A model generated the notes under the pieces. That model saw nothing but the letters and a program-made list of their open reading frames with translations, ran no database searches and had not been told where the DNA came from. Positions 52,830 through 64,000 of a stretch of DNA of 64,000 nucleotides are shown here, in pieces; position 1 is the first letter of the stretch; the number at the start of each line of letters is the position of its first letter. Location: contig NZ_CP092417.1 in the NCBI RefSeq assembly GCF_023716865.1, forward strand, positions 3,884,001-3,948,000, in the 5' to 3' direction. The position numbers were made by a program, and so were the translations under genes. Source of the stretch: Endozoicomonas sp. SCSIO W0465. GTDB lineage: Bacteria; Pseudomonadota; Gammaproteobacteria; Pseudomonadales; Endozoicomonadaceae.

Positions 52830-55800
52830 ATGCACTCACCTTCCTCCTCGGCAACCGCAGATACGGTATCCCCGTTAACATTTACTGAATCAGGAAAGGA
52901 CAAGCCGACAACCAGCCGAAAACGCAAAAGAAAGCGAATCATGGCAGGTTACCAGGTGAAACAGACAACAACGGGTACCGGAACCTTCCCTCCGCATCAA
53001 CAGCAACCTGAATGCGGGACCACTCCACCCATAAAGCCCAGGCGTGTTACTGCCAACAGCAACAGCATTGCGTGCTCTCCTTGTACATTGATTCAGGGTC
53101 ATCCGGAGCCGATGGAGACCGAACCAGCCATAGCGCCCGAAGATTCCCGCCCTGTAGCCGTGGTCCGGCCCCAATCAAGAAATCTACCCACTGCAAGCGG
53201 CCAGATAACGTTAACTGGCAATGAGTCCACCTCAGCTACGGTGCAGGACATGCCTGAACCAATGGAGGAGGTACCGCTCACTGCAGCAATTACCCCTGAT
53301 ACGTTAATTTCAGAATTTTCTGTAAGCCAGCAAAATGAACTACGAACACATTTAAATAATCAAGAAATACAAGCAGTACTAAAGAATGCCGGGATCCTGC
53401 TGAAAACCCTCAATGACAGGAAAATCCAATTATCGCGAGACAGGGGGAAGCCGCCCGCACATTCGCTTTTTTCCAGGTTAAAAAGCTTCAGCATTGTTAA
53501 TGAAGCTCCGATTTTCACAGACTATTTTGCTAAGGCCAACACGTTCTTTTTAGCGGTAAATACCCGGCAGATTACCAATACCAGCTGCCTTACCAGCATG
53601 TTCAGCTGTAAGACTCAGATAAAGAAGTTTGCAGAAGAAAGCGAGGAAAACATTCAGGCGGTTGCTGCTAACCCATGCTTGAAACAGATTGCCTCCATGT
53701 GTAATGGCAAAGGCTTGCCCGACAAAGCGAAGGTGGAAGCGTGCGTGGCGTGGGAGTGCTGGCAGGTGAACGGCGAATTCAGCCTGGAACTGCTGCGGGC
53801 CTTTTCCTCCATGTGTAATAGCAAAGGCTTGCCCGACAAAGCGAAGGTGGAAGCGTGCGTGGCGTGGGAGTGCTGGCAGGTGAACGGCGAATTCAGCCTG
53901 GAACTGCTGCGGGCCTTTTCCTCCATGATGAGCAGTAGGGGCTTGCCCGACAAAGCGAAGGTGGAAGCGCTCAAAGCATGGGAGTGCTGGCAAGTGAACG
54001 GCGAATTCAGCCTGGAACTGCTGCGGGCCTTTTCCTCCATGTGTATGGCAAAGGCTTGCCCGACAAAGCGAAGGTGGAAGCGCTCAAAGCGTGGGAGTGC
54101 TGGCAGGTGAACGGCGAATTCAGCCTGGAACTGCTGCGGGCCTTTTCCTCCATGTGTAATGCAAAGGCTTGCCCGACAAAGCGAAGGTGGAAGCGCTCAA
54201 AGCGTGGGAGTGCTGGCAGGTGAACGGCGAATTCAGCCTGGAACTGCTGCGGGCCTTTTCCTCCATGTGTCATGGCAAAGGCTTGCCCGACAAAGCGAAG
54301 GTGGAAGCGTCAAAGCGTGGGAGTGCTGGCAGGTGAACGGCGAATTCAGCCTGGAACTGCTGCGGGCCTTTTCCTCATGTGAGCAAGGGGCTTGCCCGAC
54401 AAAGCGAAGGTGGAAGCGCTCAAAGCGTGGGAGTGCTGGCAGGTGAACGGCGAATTCAGCCTGGAACTGCTGCGGCCTTTTCCTCCATGTGTAATGGCAA
54501 AGGCTTGCCCGACAAAGCGAAGGTGGAAGCGCTCAAAGCGTGGGAGTGCTGGCAGGTGAACGGCGAATTCAGCCTGGAACTGCTGCGGGCCTTTTCCTCC
54601 ATGTGTCATGGCAAAGGCTTGCCCGACAAAGCGAAGGTGGAAGCGCTCAAAGCGTGGGAGTGCTGGCAGGTGAACGGCGAATTCAGCCTGGAACTGCTGC
54701 GGGCCTTTTCCTCCATGTGTATGGTAAAGGCTTGCCCGACAAAGCGAAGGTGAAGCGCTCAAAGCGTGGGAGTGCTGGCAGGTGAACGGCGAATTCAGCC
54801 TGGAACTGCTGCGCCTTTTCCTCCATGTGTAATGGCAAAGGCTTACCCGACAAAGCGAAGGTGGAAGCGCTCAAAGCGTGGGAGTGCTGGCAGGTGAACG
54901 GCGAATTCAGCCTGGAACTGCTGCGGGCCTTTTCCTCCATGTGTCATGGCAAAGGCTTGCCCGACAAAGCGAAGGTGGAAGCGCTCATAGCGTGGGAGTG
55001 CTGGCAGGTGAACGGCAAATTCAGCCTGGAACTGCTGCGGGCCTTTTCCTCCATGTGTAATGGCAAAGGCTTGCCCGACAAAGCGAAGATGGAAGCCTTT
55101 GTTGGCTGGCTACCTTCTGATAATCAGAAGAATTTGCTTAAAGTTGCTTGCCGCCTATTTCCAGCCTTTGGTTTGCCCTCAGGAGAAAAACTGACTGATA
55201 AGGAGCAAATACTCCGCCAATGCCTTAAACAGCATGCTTATCCTACGGACATTGGAGACGACAGCAGTGATGACGATGATGATCTTTTAGAATCAAGTCA
55301 AATGAAAGCACTGACTTTGTTCTTCTCTGCTCCCGCAAAATGGCACATGGAAATTACAGAATTTCAACAATATCTGGCTGCCCACAAAAGCCCCCAAAAT
55401 GAAAGAGTGGCTGTTCTTGCTGCGTTGGAATCCTTGCTGCCGATACTGGCTATCCATGGAGGACCTGGCATCCGGTTCTGGATTGCAATGCATCGTGAAA
55501 ATCCACGCTATAAAGAGGCACTCACCAAGGCATTATCCATTCCTGCACCACTGGCTTTAACGAAACATGCACTAACGCAGTTCCCGGAACCTGAGAGGCT
55601 GGAATACCTTGAACTGTGCAGAAACCTGAAGCCTGCACCAACCCATGCGCAGTGGAATGCATTAAAACCACTCCGCCAACAGCTTGAGCAGCGACTTGAG
55701 TACACGCTGTCTAAACGCATGATGCTGGAGATTCTCTGGCCACAGTCCGTGGATAACCGCTCAAAATACGCTGACAAGATGGACGAGCTATTCAAGACCG

Positions 55801-57025
55801 TGCCCACCCTCTCACAATGGTACCGGTCACACCGGGTACTCGGGCCACAAAAAATGCAGCAATTCATGGATGCCTGTCTTGACTATCAGGCTACACCTGA
55901 AACCGCTCCCGGGGTAACGATTCAGCAACGGTTGCTGGAAGGAATGCTGCTGACAAACACTATCTACCGGGACACGAGAAGATACCCGCTCTCTGTTTTT
56001 CAACCCGAGTGACCAGTGTTGATAAAAGAAGGGTGATTGTCGATGGTGATCACACCATGACGGGACAGGAACGCCTGTGGCACTTTATTACTGCCATGTT
56101 GTTTGAGCTGCAACAAACAGAGTATCAATTCAAGAAGCAAAGGCTTACTGTCATACCCCTCTATGGCGAAACGGTTGTACTCCAAAAGCCAGAGTTTACC
56201 CTCACTGATACCGGTTTTGTCATAAAGAACTGGACATTGGACCAGTTGACCGCCTTTTTCAAGGCAACCGAATTCACAGAACAATGGTATGAAAAGCCTC
56301 AGGACAAGCGCGATCACTATGCGATCAGGCTTGAGGATAAATTAGCTCAAATGAAAGAAAGAGCCAAAGAGACCAGGAAAGCCGAGCATAAAAAAACAGC
56401 ACCACTGCTGCCACTGTCTCTGATTATTACTATCATCAAATCCAACTTACCATTAAAGCCTGCGGTCTGGTCATCTCTGGCCCACTATGCCAGCAACGGC
56501 CAGCTAACCGCCGGTTTATGCACGGCACTCACCCCGGTGATCCGGGGTGATAAAGACGGCGTTGTTCCAGACCTCGTTAAAAATGCGGTGGCTGCAAAGT
56601 TGGAACAGATTGAGGCAACAAAAACACCAGTAGTAACAGCAATCCCTCAGCCACGACCCCGGGCAATCACGCCAACTCCAAACCAGATTTCCAACAGTAG
56701 CATCCAGGGGCCGCAGGCTACCTTTGAAACTGCGATGAAAGAGCTGAATTGTTTTCAGGTGTTGGGAAATGCAGAACTTGAAATACTGGAACCTTATCGG
56801 GAAAGAATGACGACTACGCAATTAACGAGTGTTCTCGAAAAAATCGACCATCATGATGTGAATGAACAGACACACAACGCTTGGCTTATAGCCTTTGAAA
56901 ACCGAAAAAAAGATCCTCTTGGACTAAACGACATTGATTTTTGGAATCCGGATTTTGATTTCTTGTCCACAGAGTCAGAACTGGACGACAACAACCCTGA
57001 CTGGCTTGAAGAGTTAGTGCAATAA
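52830..57025 (+). pseudogene. Copy 3: frameshifted 38-aa-repeat protein gene
   Basis: Same architecture, 12 full repeats. The N-terminal 400 or so codons are open. Within the repeats the frame breaks near 54046, 54161, 54311, 54376 (several bases), 54477, 54720, 54752 and 54812, and once more in the C-terminal region near 55957. The last segment (56009-57025) restores the full C-terminus with the acidic tail. The density of deletions inside nearly identical repeats is notable; see findings. Confidence 0.85.
53697..55052 (+). repeat. Twelve 114-bp repeats in copy 3
   Basis: Twelve units spanning 1356 bases, 12 short of the ideal length. The first three read CNGK, CNSK, MSSR at residues 2-5, the first two with CVAW; later units are mostly CNGK or CHGK where the frame can be followed. 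Confidence 0.9.
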
Positions 57026-57113
57026 ATTGGTGCTAATAATTAGCAAACCCGCGCTGAATATCCGTCGACCAAAAATTGGCAGTTTAATTAATGGGTGTTT
57101 GAAATTGCTCAAA

Positions 57114-57222
57114 CATTTGGTATACGCGCATCGATATATTCAGCTATCTTTAGTTCCCAACACATTCCAGCAACCAGGCCAGGGTGGTTCAGGTTCTTAA
57201 TCTGGCATTGCATAGGCAGCAT
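57114..57222 (-). pseudogene. Transposase N-terminal remnant, array spacer 4
   Basis: Same DUF4277-like fragment read from ATG 57222. Spacer 57026-57473 is nearly identical to the others and holds nothing else. Confidence 0.55.
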
Positions 57223-57473
57223 GATGGTATTACTGAGTATCTGTTGATCCTTGGACGACCGATTTCAGGAAAATATCAATAAGTTGGCAGAAGTTTGGTT
57301 TTAAATATTTTTTCCAGCAAATCATGAATGAAGATGTAGTCAGCCTAAAGCCCCGGAAACCAGGGTATGGAACTATTTACTGATTAGGTCAGAATATATG
57401 GAAGCAAACTATTACCTGCTTATTGCTGTTATCCCCGACGATTCACCTACTGGAAAAAAACTTGATATAAGCC

Positions 57474-60400
57474 ATGCACTCACCTTCCTCCTCGGCAACC
57501 GCAGATACGGTATCCCCGTTAACATTTACTGAATCAGGAAAGGACAAGCCGACAACCAGCCGAAAACGCAAAAGAAAGCGAATCATGGCAGGTTACCAGG
57601 TGAAACAGACAACAACGGGTACCGGAACTTCCCTCCGCATCAACAGCAACCTGAATGCGGGACACTCCACCCATAAAGCCCAGGCGTGTTACTGCGCAAC
57701 AGCAACAGCATTGCGTGCTCTCCTTGTACATTGATTCAGGGTCATCCGGAGCCGATGGAGACCGAACCAGCCATAGCGCCCGAAGATTCCCGCCCTATGC
57801 CGTGGTCCGGCCCCAATCAAGAAATCTACCCACTGCAAGCGGCCAGATAACGTTAACTGGCAATGAGTCCACCTCAGCTACGGTGCAGGACATGCCTGAA
57901 CCAATGGAGGAGGTACCGCTCACTGCAGCAATTACCCCTGATACGTTAATTTCAGAATTTTCTGTAAGCCAGCAAAATGAACTACGAACACATTTAAATA
58001 ATCAAGAAATACAAGCAGTACTAAAGAATGCCGGGATCCTGCTGAAAACCCTCAATGACAGGAAAATCCAATTATCGCGAGACAGGGGGAAGCCGCCCGC
58101 TCATTCGCTTTTTTCCAAGTTAAAAAGCTTCAGCATTGTTAATGAAGCTCCGATTTTCACCGACTATTTTGCTAAGGCCAACACGTTCTTTTTAGCAGTA
58201 AATACCCGGCAGATTACCAATACCAGCTGCCTTACCAGCATGCTCAGATGGAAGACTCAGATAAAGAAGTTTGCAGAAGAAAGCGAGAAAAACATTCAGG
58301 CGGTTGCTGCTAACCCATGCTTGAAACAGATTACCTCCATGTGTAATGGCAAAGGCTTGCCCGACAAAGCGAAGGTGGAAGCGTGCGTGGCGTGGGAGTG
58401 CTGGCAGGTGAACGGCGAATTCAGCCTGGAACTGCTGCGGGCCTTTTCCTCCATGTGTATGGCAAAGGCTTGCCCGACAAAGCGAAGGTGGAAGCGTGCG
58501 TGGCGTGGGAGTGCTGGCAGGTGAACGGCGAATTCAGCCTGGAACTGCTGCGGGCCTTTTCCTCCATGATGAGCAGCAGGGGCTTTCCCGACAAAGCAAA
58601 GGTGGAAGCGCTCAAAGCGTGGGAGTGCTGGCAAGTGAACGGCGAATTCAGCCTGGAACTGCTGCGGGCCTTTTCCTCCATGATGAGCCATAGGGGCTTG
58701 CCCGACAAAGCGAAGGTGGAAGCGCTCAAAGCGTGGGAGTGCTGGCAGGTGAACGGCGAATTCAGCCTGGAACTGCTGCGGGCCTTTTCCTCCATGTGTA
58801 ATGGCAAAGGCTTGCCCGACAAAGCGAAGGTGGAAGCGCTCAAAGCATGGGAGTGCTGGCAGGTGAACGGCGAATTCAGCCTGAAACTGCTGCGGGCCTT
58901 TTCCTCCATGTGTAATGGCAAAGGCTTGCCCGACAAAGCGAAGGTGGAAGCGTTCAAAGCGTGGGAGTGCTGGCAGGTGAACGGCAAATTCAGCCTGGAA
59001 CTGCTGAGGGCCTTTTCCTCCATGTGTAATGGCAAAGGCTTACCCGACAAAGCGAAGGTGGAAGTGCTCAAAGCGTGGGAGTGCTGGCAGGTGAACGGCG
59101 AATTCAGCCTGGAGCTGCTGCGGGCCTTTTCCTCCATGTGTCATGGCAAAGGCTTGCCCGGCAAAGCGAAGGTGGAAGCGTTCAAAGCGTGGGAGTGCTG
59201 GCAGGTGAACGGCGAATTCAGCCTGGAACTGCTGCGGACCTTTTCCTCCATGTGTCATGGCAAAGGCTTGCCTGACAAAGCGAAGGTGGAAGCGCTCAAA
59301 GCGTGGGAGTGCTGGCAGGTGAACGGCGAATTCAGCCTGGAACTGCTGCGGGCCTTTTCCTCCATGATGAGCCGTAGGGGCTTGCCCGACAAAGCGAAGG
59401 TGGAAGCGCTCAAAGCGTGGGAGTGCTGGCAGGTGAACGGCGAATTCAGCCTGGAACTGCTGCGGGCCTTTTCCTCCATGTGTAATGGCAAAGGCTTGCC
59501 CGACAAAGCGAAGGTGGAAGCGCTCAAAACGTGGGAGTGCTGGCAGGTAAACGGCGAATTCAGCCTGGAACTGCTGCGGGCCTTTTCCTCCATGTGTCAT
59601 GGCAAAGGCTTGCCCGACAAAGCGAAGGTGGAAGCGCTCAAAGCGTGGGAGTGCTGGCAGGTGAACGGCGAATTCAGCCTGGAACTGCTGCGGGCCTTTT
59701 CCTCCATGTGTCATGGCAAAGGCTTGCCCGACAAAGCGAAGGTGGAAGCGCTCATAGCGTGGGAGTGCTGGCAGGTGAACGGTGAATTCAGCCTGGAACT
59801 GCTGCGGGCCTTTTCCTCCATGTGTCATGGCAAAGGCTTGCCCGACAAAGCGAAGGTGGAAGCGCTCATAGCGTGGGAGTGCTGGCAGGTGAACGGTGAA
59901 TTCAGCCTGGAACTGCTGCGGGCCTTTTCCTCCATGTGTCATGGCAAAGGCTTGCCCGACAAAGCGAAGGTGGAAGCGCTCATAGCGTGGGAGTGCTGGC
60001 AGGTGAACTGCGAATTCAGCCTGGAACTGCTGCGGGCCTTTTCTTCCATGTGTCATGGCAAAGGCTTGCCCGACAAAGCAAAGGTGGAAGCCTTTGTTGA
60101 CTGGCTACCTTCTGATAATCAGAAGAATTTGCTTAAAGTTGCTTGCCGCCTATTTCCAGCCTTTGGTTTGCCCTCAGGAGAAAAACTGACTGAAAAGGAG
60201 AACATACTCCGCCAATGCCTTAAACAGCATGGTTATCCTACGGACATTGGAGACGACAGCAGTGATGATGATGATCTTTTAGAATCAAGTCAAATGAAAG
60301 CACTGGCGCTGTTCTTCTCTGCTCCCGCAAAATGGCACATGGAAATTACAGAATTTCAACAATATCTGGCTGCCCACAAAAGCTCACAAAATGAAGGAGT

Positions 60401-62018
60401 GGCTGTTCTTGCTGCATTGAAATCCTTGCTGCCGATACTGGCTATCCATGGAGGACCTGGCATCCGGTTCTGGATTGCAATGCATCGTGAAAATCCACGC
60501 TATAAAGAGGCACTCACCAAGGCATTATCCATTCCTGCACCACTGGCTTTAACGAAACATGCACTAACGCAGTTCCCGGAACCTGAGAGGCTGGAATACC
60601 TTGAACTGTGCAGAAACCTGAAGCCTGCCCAACCCATGCGCAGTGGGATGCATTAAAACCACTCCGCCAACAGCTTGAGCAGCGACTTGAGTACACGCTG
60701 TCTAAACGCATGATGCTGGAGATTCTCTGGCCACAGTCCGTGGATAACCGCTCAAAATACGCTGACAAGATGGACGAGCTATTCAAGACCGTGCCCACCC
60801 TCTCACAATGGTACCGGTCACACCGGGTACTCGGGCCACAAAAAATGCAGCAATTCATGGATGCCTGTCTTGACTATCAGGCTACACCTGAAACCGCTCC
60901 CGGGGTAACGATTCAGCAACAGTTGCTGGAAGGAATGCTGCTGACAAAGCACTATCTACCCGGACACGAGAAGATACCCGCTCTCTGTTTTTCAACCCGA
61001 GTGACCAGTGTTGATAAAAGAAGGGTGATTGTCGATGGTGATCACACCATGACGGGACAGGAACGCCTGTGGCACTTTATTACTGCCATGTTGTTTGAGC
61101 TGCAACAAACAGAGTATCAATTCAAGAAGCAAAGGCTTACTGTCATACCCCTCTATGGCGAAACGGTTGTACTCCAAAAGCCAGAGTTCACCCTCACTGA
61201 TACCGGTTTTGTCATAAAGAACTGGACATTGGAACAGTTGACCGCCTTTTTCAAGGCAACCGAATTCACAGAACAATGGTATGAAAAGCCTCAGGACAAG
61301 CGCGATCACTATGCGATCAGGCTTGAGGATAAATTAGCTCAAATGCAAGAAAGAGCCAAAGAGACCAGGAAAGCCGGGCATAAAAAAACAGCACCACTGC
61401 TGCCACTGTCTCTGATTATTACTATCATCAAATCCAACTTACCATTAAAGCCTGCGGTCTGGTCATCTCTGGCCCACTATGCCAGCAACGGCCAGCTAAC
61501 CGCCGGTTTATGCACGGCACTCAGCCCGGTGATCCGGGGTGATAAAGACGGCGTTGTTCCAGACCTCGTTAAAAACGCGGTGGCTACAAAGTTGGAACAG
61601 ATTGAGGCAACAAAAACACCAGTAGTAACAGCAATCCCTCAGCCACGACCCCGGGCAATCACGCCAACTCCAGACCAGGTTTCCAACAGTAACATCCAGG
61701 GGCCGCAGGCTACCTTTGAAACTGCGATGAAAGAGCTGAATTGTTTTCAGGTGTTGGGCAATGCAGAACTTGAAATACTGGAACCTTATCGGGAAGAATG
61801 ACGACTACGCAATTAACGAATGTTCTCGAAAAAATTGACCATCATGATGTGAATGAGCAGACACACACAACGCTTGGCTTATAGCCTTTGAAAACCGAAA
61901 AAAAGATCCTCTTGGACTAAACGACATTGATTTTTGGAATCCGGATTTTGATTTCTTGTCGACAGAGTCAGAACTGGACGACAACAACCCTGACTGGCTT
62001 GAAGAGTTAGTGCAATAA
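57474..62018 (+). pseudogene. Copy 4: frameshifted 38-aa-repeat protein gene with the longest repeat block
   Basis: Fifteen full repeats, the most in the window. The N-terminal disordered part has indels near 57629, 57662, 57694 and 57797, one base is lost in repeat 2 (near 58459), and further indels lie near 60630, 61793 and 61863. The stretch from 58466 to about 60630 is open in one frame and covers repeats 3-15 plus part of the C-terminal region. The NLS-like cluster is retained. Repeats 13-15 share LIAW at residues 16-19, suggesting recent unit duplication. Confidence 0.85.
58339..60047 (+). repeat. Fifteen 114-bp repeats in copy 4
   Basis: Fifteen units (1709 bases). Residues 2-5: CNGK, (frameshifted), MSSR, MSHR, CNGK, CNGK, CNGK, CHGK, CHGK, MSRR, CNGK, CHGK, CHGK, CHGK, CHGK, then a partial CHGK unit. 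Residues 16-19 vary: CVAW (1-2), LKAW, FKAW (6, 8), LKTW (11), LIAW (13-15). Confidence 0.95.
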
Positions 62019-62105
62019 ATTGGTGCTAATAATTAGCAAACCCGCGCTGAATATCCGTCGACCAAAAATTGGCAGTTTAATTAATGGGTGTTTGAAATTG
62101 CTCAA

Positions 62106-62215
62106 ACATTTGGTATACGCGCATCGATATATTCAGCTATCTTTAGTTCCCAACACATTCCAGCAACCAGGCCAGGGTGGTTCAGGTTCTTAATCTGGCA
62201 TTGCATAGGCAGCAT
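62106..62215 (-). pseudogene. Transposase N-terminal remnant, array spacer 5
   Basis: Same DUF4277-like fragment read from ATG 62215. Spacer 62019-62467 matches the others. Confidence 0.55.
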
Positions 62216-62467
62216 GATGGTATTACTGAGTATCTGTTGATCCTTGGACGACCGATTTCAGGAAAATATCAATAAGTTGGCAGAAGTTTGGTTTTAAATA
62301 TTTTTTCCAGCAAATCATGAATGAAGATGTAGTCAGCCTAAAGCCCCGGAAACCAGGGTATGGAACTATTTACTGATTAGGTCAGAATATATGGAAGCAA
62401 ACTATTACCTGCTTATTGCTGTTTTCCCCAGACGATTCACCTACTGGAAAAAAACTTGATATAAGCC

Positions 62468-64000
62468 ATGCACTCACCTTCCTCCTCGGCAACCGCAGAT
62501 ACGGTATCCCCGTTAACATTTACTGAATCAGGAAAGGACAAGCCGACAACCAGCCGAAAACGCAAAAGAAAGCGAATCATGGCAGGTTACCAGGTGGAAC
62601 AGACAACAACGGGTACCGGAATCTTCCCTCCGCATCAACAGCAACCTGAATGCGGGATCACTCCACCCATAAAGCCCAGACGTGTTACTGCCAAACAGCA
62701 ACAGCATTGCGTGCTCTCCTTGTACATTGGTTCAGGGTCATCCGGAGCCGATGGAGACCGAACCAGCCATAGCGCCCGAAGATTCCCGTCCTATAGCCGT
62801 GGTCCGGCCCGAATCAAGAAATCTACCCACAGCAAGCGGCCAGATAACCTTAACTGGCAATGAGTCCACCTCAGCTACGGTGCAGGACATGCCTGAACCA
62901 ATGGAGGAGGTACCGCTCACTGCAGCAATTACCCCTGATACGTTAATTTCAGAATTTTCTGTAAGCCAGCAAAATGAACTACGAACACATTTAAATAATC
63001 AAGAAATACAAGCAGTACTAAAGAATGCCGGGATACTGCTGAAAACCCTCAATGACAGGAAAATCCAATTATCGCGAGACAGGGGGAAGCCGCCCGCTCA
63101 TTCGCTTTTTTCCAGGTTAAAAAGCTTCAGCATTGTTAATGAAGCTCCCATTTTCACAGACTATTTTGCTAAGGCCAACACGTTCTTTTTAGCGGTAAAT
63201 ACCCGACAGATTACCAATACCAGCTGCCTTACCAGCATGTTCAGCTGTAAGACTCAGATAAAGAAGTTTGCAGAAGAAAGCGAGGAAAACATTCAGGCGG
63301 TTGCTGCTAACCCATGCTTGAAACAGATTGCCTCCATGTGTAATGGCAAAGGCTTGCCCGACAAAGCGAAGGTGGAAGCGCTCAAAGCGTGGGAGTGCTG
63401 GCAGGTGAACGGCGAATTCAGCCTGGAACTGCTGCGGGCCTTTTCCTCCATGTGTCATGGCAAAGGCTTGCCCGACAAAGCGAAGGTGGAAGCGTTCAAA
63501 GCGTGGGAGTGCTGGCAGCTGAACGGCGAATTCAGCCTGGAACTGCTGCGGGCCTTTTCCTCCATGATGAGCAGTAGGGGCTTGCCCGACAAAACGAAGG
63601 TGGAAGCGCTCAAAGCGTGGAAGTGCTGGCAGGTGAACGGCGAATTCAGCCTGGAACTGCTGCGGGCCTTTTCCTCCATGATGAGCCGTAGGGGCTTGCC
63701 AGACAAAGCGAAGGTGGAAGCGCTCAAAGCGTGGGAGTGCTGGCAGGTGAACGGCGAATTCAGCCTGGAACTGCTGCGGGCCTTTTCCTCCATGTGTAAT
63801 GGCAAAGGCTTGCCCGACAAAGCGAAGGTGGAAGCGCTCAAAGCGTGGGAGTGCTGGCAGGTGAACGGCGAATTCAGCCTGGAACTGCTGCGGGCCTTTT
63901 CCTCCATGTGTCATGGCAAAGGCTTGCCCGACAAAGCGAAGGTGGAAGCGTTCAAAGCGTGGGAGTGCTGGCAGGTGAACGGCGAATTCAGCCTGGAACT
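62468..64000 (+). pseudogene. Copy 5 (partial, runs off the window): 38-aa-repeat protein gene
   Basis: The N-terminal region matches copies 1-4, with one extra A near 62693 that breaks the frame after about 75 codons; the correct frame resumes afterwards and is open to the window edge. Five full repeats and most of a sixth are present. If the extra A is an assembly error this is an intact gene start. The end is outside the window. Confidence 0.8.
63336..64000 (+). repeat. 114-bp repeats in copy 5 (cut by window end)
   Basis: Five complete units and 95 bases of a sixth. Residues 2-5: CNGK, CHGK, MSSR, MSRR, CNGK, CHGK. Order and flanking variants (KTK and WKCW in unit 3) resemble the start of copy 1. 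Confidence 0.95.

Larger units (their letters stand above)
43043..64000 (+). repeat. Tandem array of 4.5-5 kb units, each with one repeat-protein gene
   Basis: At least five head-to-tail units. Gene starts are at 43406, 47948, 52830, 57474 and 62468, so unit lengths are 4542, 4882, 4644 and 4994 bases; most of the difference is the number of 114-bp internal repeats. Spacers (about 450 bases) and genes are nearly identical outside the internal repeats. The array runs beyond the window's right edge. The left junction lies near 43043, where homology to the later spacers begins. Confidence 0.95.

Noticed and set aside
59040..60056. Long open frames on the minus strand across the 114-bp repeats (also at 44126-44851, 45050-45535, 58421-59137, 63189-63914)
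   Set aside because: The repeat length is a multiple of three, so any frame open in one unit stays open in all. These are antisense shadows of the real plus-strand gene, broken where the repeats end.

Overview
The window looks like a chromosomal segment of a host-associated marine gammaproteobacterium. The core gene order is typical of Gammaproteobacteria: ftsB-ispD-ispF-truD-surE-pcm-(DUF368)-nlpD-rpoS, with fdxA and mutS facing it, plus cysS/glnS and ppiB-lpxH. Oceanospirillales, perhaps an Endozoicomonas-like symbiont, is a reasonable guess from the mix of housekeeping genes, insertion sequences, eukaryote-like proteins and repeat proteins. That guess is inference and was not checked against a database.

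Layout. 1-14.7 kb holds mostly housekeeping genes: an HNH nuclease, tusE, a deoxynucleoside kinase, cysS, glnS, ppiB-lpxH, miaE, a tandem universal stress protein, an HU-type protein, an XRE regulator and a NupC-type transporter. Among them are a secreted pepsin-like aspartic protease and two unrecognised proteins. 14.7-19.1 kb is a valine/acyl-CoA catabolic operon on the minus strand (thiolase, acyl-CoA dehydrogenase, enoyl-CoA hydratase, 3-hydroxyisobutyrate dehydrogenase) with odd short repeats between its genes. 19.4-28.3 kb is mixed: a dead IS whose transposase carries a 160-bp MITE-like insertion, speG, fabV, an APC-family exporter, a cystatin-like lipoprotein, an unrecognised membrane protein and an apparently intact second IS. 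28.5-41.2 kb is conserved core (mutS, fdxA, rpoS, nlpD, undecaprenyl-phosphate recycling, protein repair, isoprenoid precursor synthesis, ftsB, enolase, a YfcZ-like protein).

The last third (about 43-64 kb, continuing past the window end) is the unusual part. It is a head-to-tail array of at least five copies of a 4.5-5 kb unit. Each unit carries a spacer with a transposase remnant and one long gene. The gene encodes a Ser/Thr/Pro-rich N-terminus with a basic NLS-like cluster, then 11 to 15 nearly identical 38-residue helical repeats (114 bp each), then a roughly 660-residue C-terminal region ending in an acidic/aromatic tail. Copy 1 is a full 1364-codon ORF. Copies 2-5 carry scattered 1-2 base indels that are either pseudogenisation or unpolished assembly errors. 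The repeat length and helix pattern resemble octotricopeptide (OPR) repeats, and the overall plan resembles TAL effectors. A family of modular, possibly nucleic-acid-binding, host-directed repeat proteins is the main candidate for an undescribed system here.

The gene just upstream of the array (41706-42938) and the unrecognised membrane protein at 25846-26952 each carry a long poly-C coding tract near the 3' end, so both are candidates for phase variation.
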